Shown in pieces: positions 11,867 through 21,353 of a DNA stretch of 64,000 nt. The stretch's first letter is position 1. Each line of letters starts with the position of its first letter. The notes below the pieces were generated by a model. It had not been told where the DNA came from and made no database searches. It saw nothing but the letters and a program-made list of their open reading frames with translations. Location of the stretch: assembly GCA_034440635.1 (NCBI GenBank), contig JAOTON010000975.1, positions 1,178,001 to 1,242,000 of the forward strand, given 5' to 3'. This stretch comes from Lepas anatifera. Its lineage: Eukaryota > Arthropoda > Thecostraca > Lepadidae. A program made the translations under genes and the position numbers.

Positions 11867-13245
11867 CTGTACACTAGGGTGTCCCAAAATACCACTTTTT
11901 CGTCTGTGCAAGCTTGCCGGTTGACACCGCATTCTCCTTTGAGTTAATAATGAGCATGCAAAATTTGGATTCGATCCTTTGAGGTTTGGTCCCCCCGCCC
12001 CCAAAACTGGTGAAAATCGAAAATCGTTGAATCGGTTCGAAAATGGGTTCATTCGAAGCTTATGACAGAGGAAAACATATTTCCTCAAACAAATTGATGT
12101 AAAACCACTTCTTCAACGTTTTGAGAGCTAAGAAGTTCCGAATTGTGGTATCACTGGCCAGAGGCGGATCTAATAAACTGTTTTTGGGGGTAACATGAGC
12201 AAAATGGGAAACAGTGTCTTTTTTCAAGAAAATAGAACTCAATTGGCCAAGCGAGTAGAGTTTATCACTTTTAAGGGGATGGCTGGATTGGTTTTCCTTG
12301 CATCCGCCACTGGTATGGACATGACAAATTATATATTGTACTTCGCCTGATTTCGGAAACAAAGCCATTTGCTGCATCACTACGGATATAAGTGCATGGT
12401 ACCATTGCGACCGTTAAAATGAATATTCCATGTTTTCGTTCCTTTACAGAGTTGTCGTGTCATGACTAATTTGCATTTAATGTTAAAGCAGTCTACCTGA
12501 AGCAAATTGTACGATGCCTTCAGCATACTCGAAGAAAAGATCCAATGATGAAGAAGGGAGAAGTCAGCGACGGAAAAAACATGAGGACTGACCTCTGAAG
12601 TAGTCCAGGCATCAATTGAAACGATGAGCTGACCTTGTTAGTAAATCCCTTCAGCTGCCTGCCAATCAGCAACCGACCAAGTGTAAAATGCTCCAAAGGT
12701 ACCGAGCCCTCCGCATACAAGAGCCTAGTGCAACGAAGCACTAACTAGCTGGATAGATCGCTGTAGAGGTCCAGGCGATATAAGTCACCGTTCGAGTGCC
12801 CTGCAATACTGTTTACAGCAGCTGTAAAAATTTGTCATGCATACGCTAGGCGTGTGGTTAAAGTAATACTGAAATCTGAATCGAGAAACACTTCCATTTC
12901 AGCGCCAGCTCTATTCATTTCATCGCCAGCTCATGGCAGTCGGTTATTATTTTCATGGTAACAGTGACAACTTCTTAAGGAACCTGCAAATGATCATGAG
13001 GTCTAACAACAATCCTTCTCAAGAGGACTTCAGTTTCTTCATGAATCAACACCAGGTGCCTAATCCTAGAATTAGATAAAATATTTTCTGCTCACGCTGT
13101 TCTTTGTTGTTTTTCTGGCGATACTCTTCGACTAGCTCTCCATGGCCCCCGCCGAGCACCTTCAAGTCAAGCAGATTGCAGAGCTAATCGTCCTCTTTCA
13201 TGACCCATACTTCTTGCAGGCCCTACTGACTGCGGGAACTCCCGG

Positions 13246-13425
13246 CTTGACCTCAGGCTGTTCCAGGACATGAAGACCTATTCAGGGCAGCTACCAAGTG
13301 CTGCGAAAGCCACACAGTGCTCTATCATGCGTCAACCCTGGCATCTCACGGGGGAAAACGCCGTCCTCTGGTTGTTTGGTAAGGGTGTGTCAACAGATGA
13401 AAATGCAGAGGTAGCAGCTGCACCC
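13246..13425 (+). pseudogene. Transposase-like fragment
   Basis: About 60 codons are open here in a coding-looking frame: LDLRLFQDMKTY near the start, then MRQPWHLTGENAVLWLFGKG, then STDENAEVAAA. The pattern of a W-x-L-T core followed by an acidic or polar residue and a hydrophobic LFG stretch resembles a segment I associate with transposase-like proteins in invertebrate genomes, but I cannot name the family. An upstream ATG in another frame (13142) reads MAPAEHLQVKQIAEL and merges after a frameshift near 13240. Stops interrupt it on both sides, so it is dead. Its position in the middle of the long inverted-arm element fits a decayed transposase. Confidence 0.45.
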
Positions 13426-14039
13426 TGACAGTCACATAGCCAGGAACATTGGACAGGGAAAGCCGATGTTGTCAGGAGCAGATAAGCTGAGGCTCTGTGA
13501 CTTCGTCCGACCGCACTCCTGGCTGGCATTCAGGTGGATGAACGTCAGCAACCAGCGCTTACCACCCAGGAATCGGCGAGTGATGCAGACTTCATCAGTA
13601 TGAACGCTTTCATGGAAAATCTAGCAGTCACAAACGAAACGATCGGTGAAAATACATCATGGACTAGACCGACGTTGCCCATGAAGGTGACATGAGGGCT
13701 CAGAACGACGTAGCCTGCGCACACCGTCTCCAAGCGCCGAATCTCGAAAAAGAGCTGGATGGCGTGCACGTGTAAAATATTAATATTGAACTAGAAGGAG
13801 CAGTCTAACAACATTTTGTCTGAGAACAAGTTTCCTTTCCCATTCATGGGCTTCCGAATAAACACATTAAAGCCATTGGCTTGATGATATGGTGTGTCGT
13901 TTTGACTGCACCAATCGGTTGCGAAAAAATGAAACAATCATATTTGTGCAATGAACGCCCACTTTCCATGCCATTCACAGTCCCAGGGAACAGAAATCTA
14001 GCTATGCCCTTGAAAGCGGTTAAATTGTACACACTGTGA

Positions 14040-14408
14040 TGATTCTGGTCCATTTTCTTGAAAAAACAATAACTTTCCCACATTTCCCGCGATACCACCA
14101 AAAAGTTTATAAGATCCGCCTCTGGCCAGTGATCTCGCAATTGAAACTTCTTAGCTCCATAAAAGCATCAAGAAGTGGTTTTACATCAATTTGAATGAGG
14201 GAAATAGGTTTTTCTGTCATAAGCTTTCATATAAACCAATTTTCAAGCCAATACAACGGTTTTCCATTTTCATCAGTTTAAGGGGGCGGGGAGACCAAAC
14301 CTCAAAGCATCGATTCAAAATTTTGCATGCTCATTATTAACTCAAAGGAGAATGCGGTGTCAACTGGCAAGCTTGCACAGACGAAAAAGTGGTATTTTGG
14401 GACACCTT
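14040..14408 (+). repeat. Third copy of the element arm
   Basis: It matches 14850-15216 in the same direction and 11880-12240 in inverse direction, including the GCACAGACGAAAAAGTGG and GTATTTTGGGACAC end phrases. It is more diverged than the two terminal arms are from each other. Confidence 0.75.
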
Positions 14409-15227
14409 AATTACTCCTGACACGACAATTCTGTAAAGGAACAAAAACATGGTATATTTCTTCTAACAGTCACAACGGTGTAAAGGAGTACTTCAGAGGT
14501 CGGCCTGCATGTTTTTCCCGTTGCTGACTTGTCTCTTCTTCATCATTGTATCTTTTCTTCGAGTATGCTGAAGGCATCGTACAATTTGCTTCAGGAAGAC
14601 CGCTTCAACATTAAATGCAAATTACTCATGACACGACAACTCTGTAAAGGAACGAACACATGGAATATTCATTCCAACGGTCACAATGGTACCATGCACT
14701 TATATCCGTAGTGATGTCGCAAATGGTTTTGTTTCCCGAAATCAGGTGAAGTACAATTTATAATTTGTCATGTCCATACCAGTAGCGGATGCAAGGAAAA
14801 CCAATCCAGCCATCCCTTAAAAGTGATAAAACTCTACTTGCTTTGGCCAATTGTGGTCTATTTTCTTTAAAAAGACACTGTTTTCCCATTTTGCTCATGT
14901 TACCCCCAAAAAAGGTTATTAGATCCGCCTCTGGCCAGTGATACCACAATTCGGAACTTCTTAGCTCTCTAAAACGATGAAGAAGTGGTTTTACATCAAT
15001 TTGTATGAGGGAAATATGTTTTCCTCTTTCTAAGCTTTTGAATGAACCCATTTTCGAGCCAATTCAACGATTTTCGATTCTCACCAGTTTTGGGGGCGGG
15101 GGGACCAAACCTCAAAGGATCGAATCCAAATTTTGCATGCTCATTATTAACTCAAAGGAGAATGCGGTGTCAACCGGCAAGCTTGCACAGACGAAAAAGT
15201 GGTATTTTGGGACACTCTACTGTACAC

Positions 15228-16310
15228 GCATGACGTGATCAAGTTTTTGGGTGGTCAGATCCCCGCTTTATCAGTAACAGTAAGAAAATGGCTGCCCCTC
15301 ACACTTTGTCAGTACTAGTCAGCAATTTGCAGAAACCGTCTCGTCGGCAAAACTTTCGTCCACGTCAAAAAGAAAGAAGCTAAAGGTGGAAAAAGCAATT
15401 TAAAAAATAAATAACCAGATTTAACGACTGGACTCTCTGAATGGCATTTGATGGAAGACCTTGGATAGCGACTGGGAAAGTTCGTTTCCGTGATGTATTA
15501 CTGCAATAATAAGTGCTGACTTATGTGAAGAATAGTCAGTGCTGACATATGTCTGCAGTCAGAAGAAGCAGTTGACATCCAAACCAAGGAAAAACGTGAT
15601 TGTACTTATTTATACTTTAAAACGGATTAAATGGACAGACCGCTTTACACACTCTTAAACGATGGAAAGGATGAACTCGTCTCTGAGCCCTAGTCAGACC
15701 TGTATAGTTCTCGCTCATTAAAACAATTCCAGGTCAGCTAATGGTTTGTCCTCTGCTCCACAAACAGCGCTCACCGTCCACTTTATTCTTAACCAGGAAC
15801 CTAATGCTCTCGATTTGCTATACAATTTATCCAGAATGTCTATTGTCATCTATTGGCAAACCTGACAATGACAAATAAGGTTTTTAAGGAAAAACTGAAT
15901 GTTTAATGACCTCTGGTGTAACCTCCCCCGTTAGCAATTTCCAGAAAAAACCGAAAACAGATCGACGTCAGCAGATTTTTCCTTGGATTCTGGAGATGTG
16001 GTTGCAAGCAATACAAAATGAGCACTGCAAAAAGGACGCTGTGGCTAAATTTACAGCCGTAACAAATAACAAATAGACCTTTAAGCTCGAGTCGAAACTT
16101 CATTAAAATGGGCTTTAGCTTTCAGCAGATGCCGCCCAAACTACCTCTAAAGTACGGATGCCCTGTGTCTTTAGGGCCATTTCCGAAGTTTAAAGTTGAA
16201 AATTTGGGCCTGTTACTCCTGAGGTTTTCTGAGGCCACTGCTTAGTTGATGAAACCACCGGTTGCCATACAGTCTGCAGTCGCAGTGTTTTCCTCATCAC
16301 AATGTTTAAA
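15228..16310. other. Unassigned region
   Basis: No gene, RNA or repeat copy was recognised. Confidence 0.4.
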
Positions 16311-16699
16311 CTAACCCTGGGGGGGATGGGTGTTGCAACCAGGGATGCGAAGCCGGAGCCGGTCGGAGCCGACCATTCTGCCCGGAGCCGGAGCCGGAGC
16401 CGCTGAAACACTTTTGATCGGAGCCGGAGCCGTCAGAAAGGGTCCGGCTCCGGCTCCCAAAGAGCTCTAAAATTACCAAAAATCAAACGTAAAATGGTCA
16501 CATTTTACCTCGTGAGATATCCCATGGAAACACATTTATTTGCCTGAAATATTATATTTTCTCAATATGTTATGAATGTCGAAATTAGTGAAATATTGCA
16601 ACTAGGGTGTTCCGTAGATGGTCTCACTCTCGGGCAGGGGATGCCCTCCGGCCATTTAGCATGGGAAGAATTTGGCAACAAATGAACGCATTAGTGGAC

Positions 16700-17045
16700 A
16701 CTAGCGGATCCATGGGGGGGCAAAAAGGCATTTCCCCCAAAGCGCCCAATTTTTGGTGATTTTTGCCGATTTTCTTCAAAAACATGTTTTTCACTATTTA
16801 CCCCATACCGTCGACCTGCATCCGCCCCTGTTGGCAAACACAGGGGGAGGCCATTCCGGCCATGCCCCCCCAAAGCCCTGGGAGGGGGGGCAGACTATCT
16901 TTGGCCCCCAAAGACGGAATTTTTTTGAAAAAGGTGTTAACACTAGGTCTGTCGAGCAATAAAATCTTTGCTCCCCCCCCACCCAGGAGAGCTATCATGT
17001 ACTCGGAGAAGTAGTTTATACTAGGTCTGTCGAGAACCGAGGGCA
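16700..17045. mobile_element. Nested MITE fragments
   Basis: The stretch 16850-17035 repeats phrases of the MITE at 9800-10103 (GGCCATTCCGGCCATGCCCC, AAAGGTGTTAACACTAGGTC, CAGGAGAGCTATCATGTA). A second small unit, 16703-16830, starts TAGCGGATCCATGG and ends GCATCCGCCCCTG. Both look like hAT-type MITEs inserted in the larger hAT. Confidence 0.5.
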
Positions 17046-17049
17046 AAAG

Positions 17050-17245
17050 GCGCAGAAAACAGCATCCTCGTCACTCGATGCAGCACTAGCCGACTTCAAA
17101 AACCTGGTTCGCCTAAAGAGGGCGACCGTATGGGACATCTTAGATAGATATCCAGCCATCATCCAGCCGGCTAGCCTGGTAATGGCCGCGCTACCAGTTA
17201 CGCAGGTGTCCGTGGAGATGTTGTTCTCCGCGATGAAGCTGCTGC
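17050..17245 (+). pseudogene. hAT transposase, C-terminal dimerisation remnant
   Basis: A continuous frame reads LDAALADFKNLVRLKRA, then VWDILDRYPAII, then LVMAALPVTQVSVEMLFSAM before fading. The end pattern (ALP-x-T-x-x-S-V-E-x-x-F-S) is the well-known core of the hAT C-terminal dimerisation domain. The rest of the transposase, including the catalytic D-D-E core, is absent, and the frame runs into unrelated text after LLLLIGHRRH. It sits inside the hAT at 16340-17795, so it is probably the last trace of that element's own gene. The element can no longer encode its transposase. Confidence 0.75.
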
Positions 17246-18229
17246 TTCTGATTGGTCACAGGCGACATATTGGGATGTTGTGCTCCACTCAACCGCGATT
17301 GGGTGGTGTGTACCGAACCGTGTGGCCTGGGGTGGTGGGTTGGTTTTGTTTTTCTCGAAAGGGATTAGGCCATCAGCTTTGTGTGTTTTTCGATGTTGAA
17401 CACTGTTAGTTAATTTTTTTGCGGGCCGTCAAGTTTATTGATGTTGTATTTTAATTTTTATGTGGGTTTGGGCATGTCGACTATTTGTTTGCATAAGTGG
17501 TTTGTAGATAATGAGTGTGGTTGGTCGTTTTGGGTTCACTGGCTGGATCTGGGTGTTCATGTGATTTTTGTACAATACATAATCACTTTGTATCTTTTTA
17601 TTCACGCCCTTGAGAACGTGTCGATCACATTTTTGATATGGGTACATTGTCGGAGCCGGAGCCGGTCGGAGCCGACTATTTTGCCCGGAGCCGGAGCCGG
17701 TAGGACACTTGAACCCGGAGCCGGGGCTGAAGCCGGAGTCGAAATCATAACCTCGGACCGGAGCCGTCCAAAATTTTCTCGGCTCCGCATCCCTGGTTAC
17801 AACCCCCAAAGGTTTTTCAAGAATTGAAAACGAGCTTTTTAAGTTAGAGCGTGGAACGTTTTTATAGCCTCTGGGGCATTCATTGGCATTCTTTCCAAAA
17901 AAATTGTTCCTACCTTTGAGGGTCACGGAGCTATAACTTCAAAAGAGTGGAAGCCTGTTGAGGTCATTTGGGCGCCTGTTCCCGTTTTCACGTTAATGCT
18001 CCAGACTCTCATCGTTCTTTTGCAGCATTTGTTCATGAACTGGCCCAGAGTATTTTCTTCCAGCCTTTGAGGATCACTTTTATCAGGTTAGATCTTCCAT
18101 GACCATTCTTGACCTTCAATGACCTTGATTTGACCTAGCGTGACCTCAGTGATAACTCTGCGTCGAATAATAACTACAGATGCGTGTTTCGGTTCGGTAT
18201 TTCTAAATGAGATGAACACCGAATTAGCT

Positions 18230-18760
18230 GACTTGCATCCGATACGGACTAGACCTTTTTCGACCTGTGTCCTTATTTAACCTTGGAAGGGGTGTAGACA
18301 ATACCAGATGAAGAACCAAGCACTTACTGGGCGTAAATGATGCAGAATGGCTTATGAATAGTCAATTTGAATGGTATGGACAAAACTAGTTGGTTTGCAT
18401 ATTCTATGGACTTGACCTTTTCGAAATTTGACCTATTTGACCTTGATGGGGTTCGCATAACAGATGGAACGGCACTTGGCGTAAATGATGCAAAATTTTT
18501 ATGAATAGTCAATTTTCAGCATGAGAAGGAGCTGAACAAGACGTTTTTCCTCCATACGACTTCCTTTTTCGACCTGACCTAATTTGACCTTGAAGGGGGC
18601 GTAAGCAGTGACATATGATTAGACAGGCAATAAATTTGCATAAAGGATGCAGAATGGCTAATGAATAGTCCATTCAAATGATGTGGACACTGAACAAATT
18701 GACTTGCTTCCAATATGGACTTGACCTTTTTACCTACTCATTGAGGTAAACCAAGTCATT
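18230..18760 (+). repeat. Tandem units of about 150 bp
   Basis: About three and a half units repeat the same order: ATGATGCA-AATGGCTTATGAATAG, TCAATTT, GACTTGACCTTTT, then TTTGACCTTGA-GGGG and CGTAA. The unit junction is clearest at GAATAGTC (18355, 18505, 18665). The repeat lies inside the TTAA element. Confidence 0.65.
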
Positions 18761-19460
18761 GACTTGGCCTGGAAGATGACCTGAGGTTTTGATGAAAGAA
18801 GCCTTTGGCGTTGTTTAAAGTGCTAAATTTGAATACAGCGTCCAACATTACCCCTCTGAAACTGAAAATTAGACCTATTGGGCAATTTTGAGTTGTAACG
18901 GTAGGTGACCTTTGACATTTGACCTCACTTCCTGCATTACCTAGATGAGTCACATAGGTGTATAGCATATGAATCGACGCGTGAATGTCAGTTTCTCAAT
19001 TTAATGGCCATATACATGCTATTCGTTACCCAAATTCCGGTCAATAGCAGCCAAAACTGCAAAATGGGCCGCAACAGGGCGAACATCAAATCATTGACCT
19101 GACCTGGAAGGTGACCTTATGACCTAAGGTCATAAAAATTGGTATCAATCGCGAGTTCTTGTAACGACCAACACGCTGGTTTATACCGCAGAGCTCTACG
19201 GCAACTAAGGGCTAATCGCGAGGGGGGTCGCAACAACCCCCCCCTGTAAGGGCGAAGGTGGCGAAAACCCGAGTACGTGCAAGGGTTAAGGGGACTGTGG
19301 CCTGAGGAAATAACAGAAAACTAAGAAAATTGACCTTAAAACGTCTTTATCACATCGTTCAAAATATACATCGTTCAGCAAACCCCTTGCTGTAATGACA
19401 GGATTTTAATGATTGCAAAAATGGTTTTGGTATGTTTCTGCTGACACTGTGCTCCTGTTT

Positions 19461-19465
19461 CACAG
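19461..19465 (+). other. Probable 3' splice acceptor before the GPCR exon
   Basis: A pyrimidine-rich run ends in CTGTTTCACAG just before GTGCCTGCC. The reading frame of the receptor is open from this point, so the exon starts at 19466 and an upstream exon must exist outside the recognised sequence. Confidence 0.6.
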
Positions 19466-19498
19466 GTGCCTGCCACCCGGTTGATCACCGACACAGCC

Positions 19499-20734
19499 AT
19501 GGCGCTGAATACCGAGGTGGCGACAGGTCGACAGTTGTACCTGGAGGCAATGCTGGCCAAGCTGAACCTCACCATGGCCGAGTGGCTGGAGTACAGGAAC
19601 TTCACCGGAAACCACGACGACGATGACCTCACGAACTTGAACTTTCCCATCAACGCCACTGACCAGCCGATGTGTGGCGAGACAATCCACGCCCTACGGC
19701 AAAGCTACCGACCGATTCACGGCTACCTGGCTGTGGCGGTCTGCATCTTTGGCACAGTCGCCAACCTCTTCAACATAGCCGTCTTATCGAGAAAGGACAT
19801 GGCGACGCCAACGAACAAAATATTAACGGGCCTGGCCGTGGCAGATTTGCTAGTGATGGTGGAGTACATTCCCTTCGCTCTGTTGCATTACTTACAGCCG
19901 GACCCGGAGCTAGCTTTCACGTTTAGAATAACGGCGTATGTGTTGTTTCATTCACATTTTGGACAGATTTTCCATACTGTTGCAATCTGGATGACTGTGA
20001 TGCTAGCCGTGTGGAGATTCATCTCGATCCGCTATCCCCACTTGGTCAGTCAAAGCTGCAACATGCATCGCACCAAGATCTACATTGCCCTCGCTTACTT
20101 CATGTCGCCAATTATCTGCATCCCTTCCTATTTCATGTTCACACTGATAGGTCGGAAAACGGCTAACGGCACCCTATATCGAATTGCCACCAGCAAGGTA
20201 GCTCTGGCCCACGGAGAGTTGCTGAGGAAACTAAACTTCTATTTGTACTCCATCATCATCAAGCTGGTTCCCTGTCTGCTGCTGACCTACTTCTCTGTGA
20301 TGATGATTCGAGTATTGTTGGAGACGAAGCGCCGAAAAGTGAGGCTAGCCTCCGGAGGCGCTCAGGGCTCCCAGTCGGAGCACCATCTCCAGAAGCTGCA
20401 GCGCCAGACAGATCGAACCACGCGGATGTTAGTCGCAGTGCTGCTGCTGTTCCTGGTTACCGAGTTCCCGCAAGGCATCCTAGCGGCCATATCGGCGGCC
20501 TGGCCCAACTTTTTCGAAAACTGCTACACCGCCGCCGGAGAACTGATGGACATTCTAGCACTCATCAACTCTGCTGTCAACTTCTTACTCTACTGTTTCA
20601 TGAGCAAGCAGTTCAGGACGGCGATGAGGCAGCTGCTGAGGCTGCACAAGAAGCCGTGTCATCACCCATCCCCAGGGGCCGCCACCCAGGTACATCACGT
20701 CAGCAGGATAGCCACAGACACGACGTTTGTGTGA
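19499..20734 (+). CDS. Rhodopsin-type neuropeptide GPCR, myosuppressin/DMSR-like
   Basis: A 411-residue class A receptor, expected in the plasma membrane and coupling a peptide signal to G proteins. I chose the ATG at 19499 because it has a good context (GCCATGG) and opens the extracellular tail; the frame also continues upstream to the acceptor at 19465. The N-tail has three N-glycosylation sites (residues 23, 34, 52). Seven membrane segments lie near 74-97, 107-130, 146-171, 194-213, 247-273, 307-331 and 346-367. Signatures are LAVADLLVMVEYIPF in TM2, AVWRFISI replacing DRY at the end of TM3, TEFPQGIL in TM6 and NSAVNFLLYC replacing NPxxY. These are characteristic of the myosuppressin/DMSR/FMRFamide-type receptors. 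The usual TM3 cysteine is missing, and extracellular loop 2 has no cysteine either. The ligand is not knowable from sequence. Confidence 0.88.
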   Translation: MALNTEVATGRQLYLEAMLAKLNLTMAEWLEYRNFTGNHDDDDLTNLNFPINATDQPMCGETIHALRQSYRPIHGYLAVAVCIFGTVANLFNIAVLSRKDMATPTNKILTGLAVADLLVMVEYIPFALLHYLQPDPELAFTFRITAYVLFHSHFGQIFHTVAIWMTVMLAVWRFISIRYPHLVSQSCNMHRTKIYIALAYFMSPIICIPSYFMFTLIGRKTANGTLYRIATSKVALAHGELLRKLNFYLYSIIIKLVPCLLLTYFSVMMIRVLLETKRRKVRLASGGAQGSQSEHHLQKLQRQTDRTTRMLVAVLLLFLVTEFPQGILAAISAAWPNFFENCYTAAGELMDILALINSAVNFLLYCFMSKQFRTAMRQLLRLHKKPCHHPSPGAATQVHHVSRIATDTTFV

Positions 20735-21008
20735 ACACCCAACAGGTTGTGCTTTCGGTGTGTTGTTAGTTGACTGACTTGCCGGTGCACACGGGTAAAC
20801 TGTAATGCTGCCACCCAAGATGCATATTTTACGACGAGCTGTTCAGAGTGGTGTTTTTTGTATTATTTTTTGTTACTTTTATTTATTTATCTTCACTGAA
20901 GCAAGCAGCCACCAGCTTTAATTTTCTCAGATAACTCACAGAAGGTGTTTTCACATTTATGCTTGTTTGATTTATTTTAATATTTATTTTACGTTGTCCG
21001 TTCTCCAG
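20690..21008 (+). other. Predicted 319-bp alternative intron
   Basis: The donor CAG|GTACAT follows residue 397 of the receptor, and the acceptor TTCTCCAG|AGG lies after a T-rich tract. Both junctions are phase 0. Splicing removes the last 14 codons of the unspliced form and adds 114 residues. Confidence 0.6.
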
Positions 21009-21353
21009 AGGAGAAACCGCCGGGAAGTCCAGGACGAAATGGAGATGGCGTCGTGGAACCCTGAGGCGCGAGCCCCCACTCCAGCCGGTTCACCACTGTT
21101 GGCAGCAACTTCTCCAAGCCTTTCACCAGGATTGCCATCAAATTCTCCACGGCTTTCACCAGGCGTGCCAGACAATTCTCAGCGGCTTTCACCAGGCTTG
21201 CCAGCAAATCCTCCTCGGCTATCACCGCGTGTGTCGACCAATTCTCTGAATGTGCCATCCAGTTCTCTAAAAGTCTCGCCTCGGTACTCTTCATCACCTT
21301 CTCCAGGAAACATTTCCACAGGTTCTTCTGCAGTGTCGGAAGGACACATTTAA
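21009..21353 (+). CDS. Alternative C-terminal exon of the GPCR
   Basis: The exon starts at the AG acceptor and stays open in phase 0 with the receptor for 114 codons to TAA at 21351-21353. It begins with a basic and acidic stretch (RRNRREVQDEMEM) that suits a cytoplasmic tail after helix 8, then turns into a Ser/Pro-rich tail. Four 11-residue units (SPGLPSNSPRL, SPGVPDNSQRL, SPGLPANPPRL, SPRVSTNSLNV) come from a 33-bp minisatellite. The many S/T-P sites could be phosphorylated to control arrestin binding; that is inference. The spliced receptor would be 511 residues against 411 unspliced. Without RNA evidence it could also be a separate unspliced frame, but the matched phase and splice sites favour an exon. 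Confidence 0.55.
   Translation, partial: RRNRREVQDEMEMASWNPEARAPTPAGSPLLAATSPSLSPGLPSNSPRLSPGVPDNSQRLSPGLPANPPRLSPRVSTNSLNVPSSSLKVSPRYSSSPSPGNISTGSSAVSEGHI
21120..21251 (+). repeat. 33-bp coding minisatellite, four units
   Basis: Four in-frame 33-base units start CTTTCACCAGG or a close variant. They encode the 11-residue SPGLP-type repeat of the exon above. The third base of codons varies, and the fourth unit is the most diverged. Confidence 0.85.

Larger units (their letters stand above)
11875..15219 (+). mobile_element. hAT-like element with long inverted arms
   Basis: The ends are inverted (TAGGGTGTCCCAAAATACC at the left; the right end is its complement except for one base) and flanked by identical 8-bp CTGTACAC (11867-11874, 15220-15227). 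The arms are long: 11875 to about 12620 matches the complement of about 14480-15219, including GCATGCTCATTATTAACTCA-type text. A third partial copy of the right arm sits inside at about 14040-14408. The middle contains a transposase-like fragment (13246-13425). Each arm holds a small GGCGGAT-ended MITE (12171-12312 and its mirror near 14770-14935). The 8-bp duplication suggests hAT. Confidence 0.78.
16340..17795 (+). mobile_element. hAT element with GGAGCC subterminal repeats
   Basis: The ends CAGGGATGCG.AGCCG and its inverse are flanked by GTTGCAAC (16332-16339) and GTTACAAC (17796-17803), an 8-bp duplication with one change. Runs of GGAGCCGGAGCC-type hexamers lie just inside both ends (16350-16455 and 17650-17785). 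Inside are a decayed hAT dimerisation domain (17050-17245) and a nested GGCGGATCC-ended MITE cluster (about 16700-17045) related to 9800-10103. Confidence 0.85.
16315..19285. mobile_element. AGGTCA-rich TTAA element, split by a hAT
   Basis: The right end stops at TTAA 19286-19289 and reads inversely CCCTTGCACGTACTCGGG, then CGCCACCTTCGCCC and a GGGGGTTGTTGCGACCCCC hairpin. The left end begins after CTAA (16311-16314) with CCCTGGGGGGG and the equivalent hairpin, whose centre GTTGCAAC was the target of the hAT at 16340-17795. The interior (18060-19130) is rich in TGACCT and includes a tandem of about 150-bp units. Without the hAT the element is about 1.5 kb. Confidence 0.65.

Noticed and set aside
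13332..13769. Minus-strand frames within the inverted-arm element
   Set aside because: They overlap the better plus-strand transposase-like fragment and have no domain.
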